Below, in pieces: positions 1 through 5,159 of a DNA stretch of 5,159 nt. This DNA comes from Chloroflexota bacterium. Its GTDB lineage: Bacteria; Chloroflexota; Anaerolineae; Anaerolineales; VGOW01. Numbering within the stretch: the stretch's first letter is position 1; the number at the start of each line of letters is the position of its first letter. The position numbers were made by a program, and so were the translations under genes. Below the pieces are notes generated by a model that saw only the letters and a program-made list of their open reading frames with translations, made no database searches and was not told where the DNA came from. The stretch spans positions 1 to 5,159 of the forward strand of contig JACRLA010000257.1 in the NCBI GenBank assembly GCA_016215145.1, given 5' to 3'.

Positions 1-814
1 CCGAATCAATGTTGCTCTTCAGAGTCCCCAAAGCGTTCACCGCTTGCGCGTTGCCGCACACCACGCCCAATCGCCAGCCGCCCATGTTATACGTTTTGGA
101 ACACGAACTAAATTCCACGCACACTTCTTTGGCCTGAGGCAATTGCAAAATGCTCGGCGCGCTGTAACCGTCAAAAACAATTTCGGTGTAAGGCGCGTCG
201 TGCGCCACCAAAAAATTATACTGACGCCCAAGGGCAATCACTTCGGCAAAAAATTCCAACGGAGCAACCGCGCCCGTCGGGTTGTTGGGGTAGTTTAACC
301 ACATCAACTTGACGCGCTTCAACACCTCGGGTGAGATGGATTTGAGATCGGGTAGAAAATTATTTTGCGCCAACAACGGCATCGTCACCACCTCGCCCCC
401 GGCGAACAAGGCACCGGCGGTGTAAGGCGCGTAGCCCGGGTCGGGCACCAGAACCACATCCCCTTGATCGACAAACGCTAACGAGAGATTGAAGATGCCT
501 TCTTTCGATCCGAGCAGACCGGCGAGCTCTGTTTTGGGATCGAGTTCCACGCCGAAACGTTTTCCGTAAAAATGCGCCCACGCCTCGCGATAGGCGGGGA
601 TGCCGCCAAACGGTTGATAACCGTGATTCGTCGAATCGTCGGCTGCCTTCTTCATCGCCTCAACGATGAACGGCGCGGGCGGCAGGTCGGGCGATCCCAT
701 ATCCATGCGGATGACGTCCTTGCCTTCGGACCTCAACTGCGCGATGCGTTTGTTAAGACCGTCAAAAAAATATGGAGGGAGTGCTTGTATGCGTTTGCTG
801 GTTTTTAAAATCAT
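1..814 (-). CDS. Class I/II PLP-dependent aminotransferase, LL-diaminopimelate aminotransferase-like (C-terminus cut by window edge)
   Basis: Cytoplasmic pyridoxal-phosphate transaminase; 271 codons are visible from the ATG at 812-814 and the frame stays open to base 1, so about 120 C-terminal residues are missing against a usual 390-400. Fold-type I landmarks are all present: the N-terminal SKRIQALPPYFF start, LGSKEG near residue 102 (phosphate-binding loop region), the NYPNNPTG motif at 174-181 with the PLP-contacting Asn178, Asp206 and Tyr209 in HDAPY, and the Schiff-base Lys240 in SCSKTYNMGGWRLG with Arg248 behind it. The N-terminus and the GSKEG and SKTYNM motifs resemble DapL/alanine aminotransferase-type enzymes, which would place it in lysine or alanine metabolism, but substrate cannot be fixed from this fragment. 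There is no Shine-Dalgarno sequence before the ATG; the leader is CAACCACCTAACCACC preceded by a heptamer array. It lies 78 bases downstream of the kinase gene on the same strand and may be read from the same transcript. Confidence 0.9.
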   Translation of the reverse strand, partial: MILKTSKRIQALPPYFFDGLNKRIAQLRSEGKDVIRMDMGSPDLPPAPFIVEAMKKAADDSTNHGYQPFGGIPAYREAWAHFYGKRFGVELDPKTELAGLLGSKEGIFNLSLAFVDQGDVVLVPDPGYAPYTAGALFAGGEVVTMPLLAQNNFLPDLKSISPEVLKRVKLMWLNYPNNPTGAVAPLEFFAEVIALGRQYNFLVAHDAPYTEIVFDGYSAPSILQLPQAKEVCVEFSSCSKTYNMGGWRLGVVCGNAQAVNALGTLKSNIDS

Positions 815-830
815 GGTGGTTAGGTGGTTG

Positions 831-907
831 ATTGAGCGATACGGAATACGCATCACGTATCACGCATCACGCGATATGCGATACGCCCTCCGCTATTCGC
901 CATCCGC
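831..907 (-). repeat. Degenerate heptanucleotide tandem array, kinase-aminotransferase gap
   Basis: Read on the minus strand, bases 907 to 838 divide into ten consecutive 7-base units, eight of them starting with GC (for example GCGGATG, GCGAATA, GCGTATC, GCATATC, and GCGTGAT twice), with ACGTGAT and CCGTATC as variants; a further weak unit GCTCAAT fills 831-837. No base is skipped between units. The first two units lie inside the kinase gene and encode its last residues (ADGE), and the kinase TAG stop is formed across the junction of GCGAATA and the next G. The pattern resembles the heptameric short tandemly repeated sequences (STRRs) known from cyanobacteria, but belonging to that class is an inference. 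Confidence 0.8.
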
Positions 908-2083
908 CGCAGGAGGCTCTTGCCGAATGGGCAGCATGAGATGAAAAATACTGCCCGGATATTTTTGCTCGTCGTGTCCCGCCGATTCGACCCACAGCGT
1001 GCCGCCGTGCGCTTCCACAATGCCGCGCGAGATCGGCAGCCCAAGTCCGAGTCCGCCGCCTTTAAATTTTGTCTTGCTGGTTGAATGAAACGCCACATCG
1101 CCCAACGAGCCAAAGGTGTGAAAGATGCGCTCTTGATTCTCGGTGGCAACGCCGATGCCCGTGTCGGCAACCGTCACCTCGATAAACCCCGCCATCGCCC
1201 GCGCCCGCAGAGTCACCTTGCCGCCATCGGGCGTGAACTTGATTCCGTTTTGCAGCAAATTAACCAGCACCTGAAAGACGCGCACCGGGTCGAGATAGAT
1301 AAACAAAGAGGCGTCCTCAATGTTTTCGATCACCAACTCAATATGCCGTTGATCGGCGGCGGGCTTCACTTTGGTGTAGGCTTGTTCCACCAGTTGGCTC
1401 AAGCGAGCCGGTTGGTACGAAATTTTCAACAAGTTATTGTCAATCAACGAAATATCTAGCATGTTCTCGATGATCTCTTTCAAACGTTGGATGCCCTTCT
1501 CGATCCCGGCTAATAAATAATTTGCTTCCTCTTTTTGTTCGGGCGGCAGCCCCTCGACAAAAATCGAAGCGTAACCTTCGATCAACGTCAACGGAGTCTT
1601 TAACTCGTGCGCCGCCACCGAGATAAAACCTGCCTTCGATTTGTTGAGTTGATTAAAGTTGTTCTGCACGTCGCGCAATGCCGTCGCCGTTTGCTCCAGC
1701 GTTGCCTTCGCCTCAATGCCCATCAAATACAGCCCGGCCTGATCGAAGATCGGCTCCAGATCGCCAATGCCCTCCAACGCCTCTGCCGCCGAACACGATT
1801 CGCGCAGCACGTCCCAGGTAGCGATCTTCAACGCTCGCAGCACCGGCAAAAAAGTTTGCGGCTCTTTAAGAGTCGAACCCGAACGAGAACCCACCCACTC
1901 GTCGAGGCACGGGTTTAACCATTCGGGCGTGCCGCTATCTACCGCGCTTTGCAGCAGTTCGTAAAAGTTGGCAATGCTCCCCACCGCATTAGAACGCACC
2001 GCCGCCGCCCGCGCCAATTGCTTTGTGGCGTGAGCAACCAATTTGGGGCGCAAGGTTAATAAGAGAGTTGAAGTGTCGCTCAT
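893..2083 (-). CDS. Soluble sensor histidine kinase with uncharacterised helical N-terminal domain
   Basis: A 396-residue two-component histidine kinase. The HisKA dimerisation/phosphoacceptor domain covers about 148-215 with the H-box FISVAAHELKTPL (phosphorylated His159). The HATPase domain covers about 264-386: N-box LVNLLQNGIKFTP (Asn275, Asn279), G1 box DTGIG (Asp307), F-box IFHTFGSL (320-326), G2 box GGGLGLGL (342-349). No membrane segment, PAS, HAMP or receiver domain is visible, so it should be cytoplasmic. Residues 1-122 look all-helical and precede a probable coiled-coil linker (123-150); a loose likeness to the RsbRD-type N-terminal sensor domain is possible but unproven, so the stimulus is unknown. 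No response regulator is in the window, making it an orphan here. The ATG at 2081-2083 has no Shine-Dalgarno sequence: the heptamer array runs right up to it. The stop codon and final residues lie in another heptamer array. Confidence 0.95.
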   Translation of the reverse strand: MSDTSTLLLTLRPKLVAHATKQLARAAAVRSNAVGSIANFYELLQSAVDSGTPEWLNPCLDEWVGSRSGSTLKEPQTFLPVLRALKIATWDVLRESCSAAEALEGIGDLEPIFDQAGLYLMGIEAKATLEQTATALRDVQNNFNQLNKSKAGFISVAAHELKTPLTLIEGYASIFVEGLPPEQKEEANYLLAGIEKGIQRLKEIIENMLDISLIDNNLLKISYQPARLSQLVEQAYTKVKPAADQRHIELVIENIEDASLFIYLDPVRVFQVLVNLLQNGIKFTPDGGKVTLRARAMAGFIEVTVADTGIGVATENQERIFHTFGSLGDVAFHSTSKTKFKGGGLGLGLPISRGIVEAHGGTLWVESAGHDEQKYPGSIFHLMLPIRQEPPAADGE

Positions 2084-2158
2084 CTGGCTAATGGCATATC
2101 GCGTATAGCATATCGTGTTTGGCTATCCGCCATCTGCTATATGCTATTTGCTATCTGC
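2082..2158 (-). repeat. Eleven-unit degenerate heptanucleotide array filling the peptidase-kinase gap
   Basis: On the minus strand bases 2158 to 2082 divide without remainder into eleven 7-base units (77 bases), ten of which start with GC: for example GCAGATA, GCAAATA, GCATATA, then GCAGATG and GCGGATA, ending with GCCATTA and GCCAGAT. The one exception is ACGATAT. The peptidase stop codon TAG (2151-2153) is formed where GCAGATA meets the following G, and the kinase ATG (2081-2083) is formed by the last two bases of GCCAGAT plus the next G. The array therefore spans precisely stop-to-start. Its unit style and GC phase match the array at 831-907. Confidence 0.85.
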
Positions 2159-3005
2159 TTTCTATATACGCCTGTATCACCCGCCCCACCCTCTCCAAAC
2201 TCGCCGCGCTTAGTTTGTCGGCGGTGTCTTGCGTGGTGTGCCAATAGGGGTAATCAAAGTCAATCAAATCTACAGACGGGATGCCGCGCTGCAAGAACGG
2301 CGTGTGATCGTCATACATAGAATACTTAAGTTGAGGGATAAAATTTTTCTCGTAGCCCAACTGTGCCGCAAGCGTGAACAACTCTTTCGACAACAATGGA
2401 TCGGAACTGGCGTCGTAATAAATTTGCTGGTCGGCGTCGCCGATCATATCCGCCAAGATCATCGCCTTCGGCTGCGTCGTCAAACTCTTCGCCATATAGC
2501 TCGAACCGACGATCCACTCCCAGCCGTCCAGGTCGCCGCGATCTTCGGCGTCAAAAAACGCCAGCCAAATTTCATTCTTCAAATTTTTCTGAGATCCTTT
2601 GCCCACGCCCGCCTTGCCGATCACGTTTCTTATCGTTACGTCTTTGTAAATGAACGTCTGAAATTCCGCTTGCCAACCCTGCTTCGTCAATTCACCTTTG
2701 ATGTAATCTCCGGTTTTGATGTTCGCCTCTGATCCTGATGGACGCGGACCGAAACCCATTTGCGTTGTGACGTGCTTCAACGCCGACTCGCCGCTGAATC
2801 GAATCGGGGCTGCCGCCGTTGCGGTGGGAGCGGGCGTGGGCAAGTTACCAATTTGCCCTACGGGTGTGGGCAAGTTACCAACTTGCCCTACGGGCGACGC
2901 CACCGTTGGCGGCGCGGCGCGCATCAACGAAAAAACTTCCGAGAAGCCAAGTGCGATGATCGCCAAAAAAATAATCAGGGGAATTAGTAAACGTTTTTGT
3001 TTCAT
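2151..3005 (-). CDS. Membrane-anchored M28-family zinc peptidase with an apparent internal deletion of metal-binding residues
   Basis: A 284-residue protein with a basic start and one hydrophobic segment (about 6-25), so a signal anchor or uncleaved signal peptide placing the rest outside the membrane. A Pro/Thr/Ala-rich linker (31-67) holds two copies of a GQxGNLPTP unit encoded by a palindromic repeat. The rest matches M28 (aminopeptidase/glutaminyl-cyclase-like) proteins: GPRPSGS (86-92), RNVIGK (126-131), then NEIWLAFFDAED with the likely general base Glu154 and zinc ligand Asp155, DMIGD (186-190, expected ligand Asp186), and DYPYWHTTQDT with ligand His256. What is missing is the stretch normally between RNVIGK and NEIWLAFF that carries HYD and the bridging Asp in an NDGASG-like motif: only about a dozen residues (132-143) join the two blocks. 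It may thus be inactive, an in-frame deletion pseudogene, or a misassembly. Start ATG 3003-3005 has AAGGA four bases upstream. It follows the hypothetical gene by 17 bases. Confidence 0.85.
   Translation of the reverse strand: MKQKRLLIPLIIFLAIIALGFSEVFSLMRAAPPTVASPVGQVGNLPTPVGQIGNLPTPAPTATAAAPIRFSGESALKHVTTQMGFGPRPSGSEANIKTGDYIKGELTKQGWQAEFQTFIYKDVTIRNVIGKAGVGKGSQKNLKNEIWLAFFDAEDRGDLDGWEWIVGSSYMAKSLTTQPKAMILADMIGDADQQIYYDASSDPLLSKELFTLAAQLGYEKNFIPQLKYSMYDDHTPFLQRGIPSVDLIDFDYPYWHTTQDTADKLSAASLERVGRVIQAYIESR
2831..2890 (-). repeat. 30-base tandem repeat with palindromic core, in frame inside the peptidase gene
   Basis: Two adjacent 30-base copies, 2831-2860 and 2861-2890, differ at only two positions. 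Each has an inverted-repeat core: 2868-2888 is a perfect palindrome with 9-base arms GGGCAAGTT and AACTTGCCC around ACC; 2838-2858 is the same with one mismatch in an arm. Because 30 is a multiple of three, each copy adds ten codons without shifting the frame and encodes a PVGQ(V/I)GNLPT peptide in the linker between the membrane anchor and the catalytic domain. From memory, this GGCAAGTTGGTAACTTGCC-type palindrome recurs in intergenic DNA of Chloroflexota genomes, which would make this a dispersed palindromic element that has entered a gene. Confidence 0.85.
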
Positions 3006-3009
3006 CCTG

Positions 3010-3014
3010 TCCTT
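3010..3014 (-). promoter_or_regulatory. Ribosome binding site of the peptidase gene
   Basis: AAGGA on the minus strand, four bases before the ATG at 3003-3005. The spacing is short but it supports this start, and the site lies in the 17-base gap after the upstream stop codon. Confidence 0.55.
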
Positions 3015-3022
3015 ACGGCACC

Positions 3023-3511
3023 CTAAGCGTGACTACTCGTGGGATCATATTCTTGTGACGTAACCGCCGTGACATTGGTTTCAATTTCCAGAGGCACAGG
3101 TTTGATCTCGGCTTCCGAACTGTCCCCAAAAATTTCGTCGGTAATCACGCGATCGGTTACTTCATCTAGGTATGTTTGTAATGTCTGACTCAACTCTTGG
3201 AACTCCGGCCACAACGTTTCATCTACAAAACTTTTGGGAACACGAACCATGACAGTGGTATATCTCTGCCCATGACGCCGATAAGGTTTGAGATCATATC
3301 GTCTCAGCAAGGCAAGGAAAAGTTTTCTCGACCACATATCCGCCAGCGAGAATTTGTATTCGACTACCTCATTATGACTTTGTTGAACTCGAAGCCGTTC
3401 ACGAATACGTTCCCGAGCATTGGCAGCAGCAATTCGCTCACCTGTTGTGGTGGCACCAGCATAAAGCGCCTCGATTCTTCTAAGTTTTTCGATTAACGTT
3501 TTTTCGTCCAT
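3023..3511 (-). CDS. Conserved hypothetical protein, 162 residues, weakly DUF2786-like N-terminus
   Basis: A soluble protein of unknown function. Residues 1-41 (LIEKLRRIEALYAGATTTGERIA and on to RERIRERL) form a charged helical segment reminiscent of the short DUF2786 helix pair; residues 50-125 form a second conserved-looking block with FSLADMWSRKLFLALLRRY, a TTVMVRVP strand and FVDETLWPEF; the tail (about 125-162) is acidic and probably disordered. I recall similar bacterial hypothetical proteins with the KLRRIEAL...GER and WSRKLFLALLRRY blocks but no assigned activity, and no catalytic motif is evident. The ATG at 3509-3511 lies inside the upstream SEC-C gene, overlapping it by 32 bases in another frame; an AAGGAG (3528-3533) sits 16 bases upstream, too far for a standard ribosome site, so translation is probably coupled to the upstream gene. 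Base composition is more AT-rich than TrmFO. Confidence 0.85.
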   Translation of the reverse strand: MDEKTLIEKLRRIEALYAGATTTGERIAAANARERIRERLRVQQSHNEVVEYKFSLADMWSRKLFLALLRRYDLKPYRRHGQRYTTVMVRVPKSFVDETLWPEFQELSQTLQTYLDEVTDRVITDEIFGDSSEAEIKPVPLEIETNVTAVTSQEYDPTSSHA

Positions 3512-4166
3512 GTTTGATTGAAAAAGACTCCTTGCGAGTATCTATAGGAAGCGCATAATGCTTGCCTGTCCGCTTATCGATCACCGTAACCGGATCATAA
3601 TCCATATCAGGTTGAGGTAATTGTTTTCCCATCAACTTCTTTAGAATTCTTGAAAGTGCTGCCATGCGCGATCTACTCATAGCCGTCACAAGCAACGTCT
3701 GATTGTCTTGAAGTTCTATATCCCCAAAGCACATGATGCCGTACTCACTCTTTAAAGCTGGGTCTCCCCAGAGTATCCAAAATGCTCGCCGCGAGGTATC
3801 TTCAACGCACTGAAGCTGAATTTCATCCATCAACTGTTCTCGCACTCTGCGTCCATCAACTCCGTGATACACAGCAGTCTGAGATTCAAGGACGCTATAG
3901 CCTTGCCATGCCAAATTGGGACAAATCGTCCGCCAATAACGTTGAGGGCGACAACATCGCCCATATACTTTTTTGCTTCCGCAAAGACAAGGTTCGTGTG
4001 ATAACGCGGGAATGTAAGTAAACATCTGTTGCTTTAGCCCAGGCATTTCAGGGTCATCATCATCGGGATCGGGGCGCCAATAAGTCCAAAAACACAAAAA
4101 GCCGCCATCAACATCGTGAGACGCTTGAATTTGATCAGGAAAAACTGGGTAAGATTTCTGCTTCAC
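3480..4166 (-). CDS. SEC-C motif-containing protein of unknown function (GTG start)
   Basis: A 228-residue soluble protein. The recognisable element is a SEC-C zinc-binding motif, EPCLCGSKKVYGRCCRP, with the CxC...CC ligands Cys60, Cys62, Cys71 and Cys72. In SecA the same motif binds zinc and SecB, and it recurs in many unrelated proteins as a small metal-binding module. Here it is internal: before it lies an aromatic and acidic segment (FLCFWTYWRPDPDDDDPE, 23-40) and after it about 150 residues I do not recognise, including FGDIELQDNQTLLVTAMSRSRMAALSRIL (147-175), an alpha/beta-looking stretch, and a basic tail (211-228). The start is GTG (4164-4166) with GGAG six bases upstream. It overlaps the next gene by 32 bases, suggesting the two products work together. 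Lower GC than TrmFO (one 60-base sample, 3601-3660, is 35%) hints at separate acquisition. Confidence 0.85.
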   Translation of the reverse strand: MKQKSYPVFPDQIQASHDVDGGFLCFWTYWRPDPDDDDPEMPGLKQQMFTYIPALSHEPCLCGSKKVYGRCCRPQRYWRTICPNLAWQGYSVLESQTAVYHGVDGRRVREQLMDEIQLQCVEDTSRRAFWILWGDPALKSEYGIMCFGDIELQDNQTLLVTAMSRSRMAALSRILKKLMGKQLPQPDMDYDPVTVIDKRTGKHYALPIDTRKESFSIKHGRKNVNRKT

Positions 4167-4172
4167 AATTCA

Positions 4173-4176
4173 CTCC
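4173..4176 (-). promoter_or_regulatory. Ribosome binding site that fixes the GTG start of the SEC-C gene
   Basis: GGAG (within TGGAGTG) on the minus strand, six bases upstream of the GTG at 4164-4166. The standard spacing supports the unusual start codon. Confidence 0.65.
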
Positions 4177-4217
4177 ATCGAAAATGAATATCGCCGTTCA
4201 ACGGTAAGGCGCTTTTC

Positions 4218-4294
4218 TCTATTTCCTTTATCTCCTTTATTTCCCTTTGCCCTCACGCATCACGCCTCACGTTTCCCCCATTTCCTTTATATCC
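4218..4294 (-). repeat. Period-9 purine repeats flanking GCGTGAT-type heptamers, TrmFO 3' end and downstream gap
   Basis: On the minus strand, 4294-4268 reads as nine-base units GGATATAAA, GGAAATGGG, GGAAACGTG, and 4244-4218 as GGAAATAAA, GGAGATAAA, GGAAATAGA. Between them, 4272-4252 is three contiguous heptamers ACGTGAG, GCGTGAT, GCGTGAG of the same kind as those at 852-872. The first block lies inside trmFO and encodes its last residues (RDIKEMGET); the TGA stop is formed in the ACGTGAG unit. No terminator hairpin is evident here, so read-through into the SEC-C gene is possible. Confidence 0.7.
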
Positions 4295-5159
4295 CTCATC
4301 GCCCTCTCCGCATACCTCTTCGCCCTCTCGCGTTTTCCGCGCGGCGCATTTTCAAGAGGCGGCATCAACCCAAACGCCGCCTTCATCGGCTGGAAAGTTT
4401 TGGGCTCGGCGTGCGTCACGTAATGGCACAATGCCCCAATCATCGTCGTCGGCGGAAAGGTGAGAGGCGGCGACCCCGTAAGAAAACGCGCCGCATTAAT
4501 TCCCGCCACTAATCCCGAAGCGGCGTTGCCCATGTATCCTTCTACGCCGGTGATCTGTCCGGCGAAAAATAAATCTTCTCGTCGGCGGCTTTGCATTGTC
4601 GGCTCAAGCAACGTCGGCGAGTTGATGAACGTGTTGCGGTGCATCTGCCCATAGCGCGCGAACTCGGCCTGCTGCAAACCCGGCATTAAACGAAAGACTC
4701 GCTTCTGTTCCGTCCAAGTGAGATTCGTTTGAAAGCCGACGATATTGTAAAGCGTCGCCGCCAAATTGTCTTGACGCAGTTGCGCCGTAGCGTAAGCCCA
4801 TCTGCCAGAGCGCGGATCGGTGAGACCGACGGGGCGCATGGGACCGAACGCCAAAGATTTTTCGCCGCGCGAAGCGATGATCTCAACCGGCAGGCAGCCC
4901 TCAAAAAATTTATCGGGTCCGGCGTTCACGCCGTTTTGGATCGCCTCTTCAAATTCGCGCAGTTGGATACGCTCGGCGCGCAACAACTCGCGCACAAAAT
5001 TTTCGTATTCGTCTTTGCTGAAGGGACAGTTGATGTAATCGCCTTCGTCGTCATCGCCTTTGCCATAGCGTGAGGCTTTGAAGGCGATGCTCATGTCAAT
5101 CGAATCGGCGTTGACGATGGGCGCCAGCGCGTCGTAAAAATATAAATGCTCACTGCCCA
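4267..5159 (-). CDS. trmFO: Methylenetetrahydrofolate-tRNA-(uracil-5-)-methyltransferase TrmFO (N-terminus outside window)
   Basis: FAD- and folate-dependent enzyme that makes 5-methyluridine at position 54 of the tRNA T-loop, using 5,10-methylenetetrahydrofolate as carbon donor. About 296 residues are visible; the frame is open past the Met at 5092-5094 to the window edge with a family-like upstream stretch (GSEHLYFYDALAPIVNADSID), so that Met is internal and roughly 150 residues, including the N-terminal FAD-binding GxGxxG, lie outside. Visible landmarks (counting from the internal Met) are DYINCPFSKDEY (19-30), FFEGCLPVE with the conserved Cys67 that corresponds to the FEGC cysteine implicated in catalysis or FAD adduct formation, GLTDPRSGRWAYATAQLRQDN, GFQTNLTWTEQKRVFRLMPGLQ, the tRNA-side RYGQMHRNTFINSP, and the C-terminal FAD signature FFAGQITGVEGYMGNAASGLVAGINAARFL. 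The last residues (RDIKEMGET) are encoded by a purine repeat rather than by family sequence. Confidence 0.96.
   Translation of the reverse strand, partial: GSEHLYFYDALAPIVNADSIDMSIAFKASRYGKGDDDEGDYINCPFSKDEYENFVRELLRAERIQLREFEEAIQNGVNAGPDKFFEGCLPVEIIASRGEKSLAFGPMRPVGLTDPRSGRWAYATAQLRQDNLAATLYNIVGFQTNLTWTEQKRVFRLMPGLQQAEFARYGQMHRNTFINSPTLLEPTMQSRRREDLFFAGQITGVEGYMGNAASGLVAGINAARFLTGSPPLTFPPTTMIGALCHYVTHAEPKTFQPMKAAFGLMPPLENAPRGKRERAKRYAERAMRDIKEMGET

Noticed and set aside
831..907. CRISPR-like repeat array
   Set aside because: Units are 7 bases, contiguous and degenerate, with no unique spacers and no cas gene nearby.
1085..1459. Plus-strand open frame inside the kinase gene, and similar plus-strand frames such as 2229-2732 and 4729-5073
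   Set aside because: They lie antisense to genes with clear family motifs, have Arg/His/Leu-rich translations without recognisable domains, and arise from codon bias of the true strand.
2560..2620. Frameshift hiding the missing peptidase segment in another frame
   Set aside because: There are too few bases between the RNVIGK and NEIWLAFF codons to encode it in any frame; the segment is absent, not shifted.
4191..4216. Possible hairpin (CCGTT/AACGG) followed by TTTT on the plus strand, terminator-like
   Set aside because: The arms are 5 bases with almost no loop, the T-run is short and on the plus strand, and no plus-strand gene ends there.
5092..5094. Met at 5092-5094 as the true TrmFO start
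   Set aside because: The same frame continues upstream to the window edge with a TrmFO-like GSEHLYFYDALAPIVNADSID stretch, so this Met is internal.

Overview
The window (5159 bases) holds six protein-coding genes, all on the minus strand, and nothing convincing on the plus strand. In transcription order (high to low coordinates) they are: the C-terminal two thirds of TrmFO (tRNA U54 methyltransferase); a SEC-C-motif protein of unknown function; a small conserved hypothetical protein that overlaps it by 32 bases; a membrane-anchored M28-type zinc peptidase that seems to have lost part of its metal site; a soluble sensor histidine kinase; and the N-terminal part of a class I/II PLP aminotransferase. 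No RNA gene, CRISPR array or transposon was found, and no gene-free stretch exceeds about 100 bases.

Origin: a folate-dependent TrmFO, an LL-diaminopimelate aminotransferase-like enzyme, a peptidase of the type carrying the DMIGD and YPYWHTTQDT motifs, short gaps filled with degenerate short tandem repeats, and a GGGCAAGTT/AACTTGCCC palindromic repeat together suggest a Chloroflexota (Anaerolineae-like) bacterium, perhaps from a metagenome. This is inference from recalled family patterns, not a search.

Layout: TrmFO (4267-5159) is followed by a 100-base gap of period-9 and period-7 repeats. The SEC-C gene (3480-4166, GTG start) and the 162-residue hypothetical gene (3023-3511) overlap, are visibly more AT-rich than TrmFO, and are followed 17 bases later by the peptidase (2151-3005). 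These three could be one transcript. The peptidase, kinase (893-2083) and aminotransferase (1-814) are separated by gaps of 67 and 78 bases made almost wholly of degenerate heptanucleotide arrays. The gene products do not form an obvious shared pathway: tRNA modification, unknown, proteolysis, signalling, amino-acid metabolism.

The most unusual signal is the repeat DNA and how it meets the genes. An 11-unit heptamer array runs exactly from the peptidase stop codon to the kinase start codon. A related array supplies the kinase's last codons and stop. A period-9 purine repeat encodes the TrmFO tail. A 30-base tandem palindromic repeat sits in frame inside the peptidase gene and encodes its linker. 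The peptidase also lacks the segment that should carry the first zinc ligand and the bridging aspartate.
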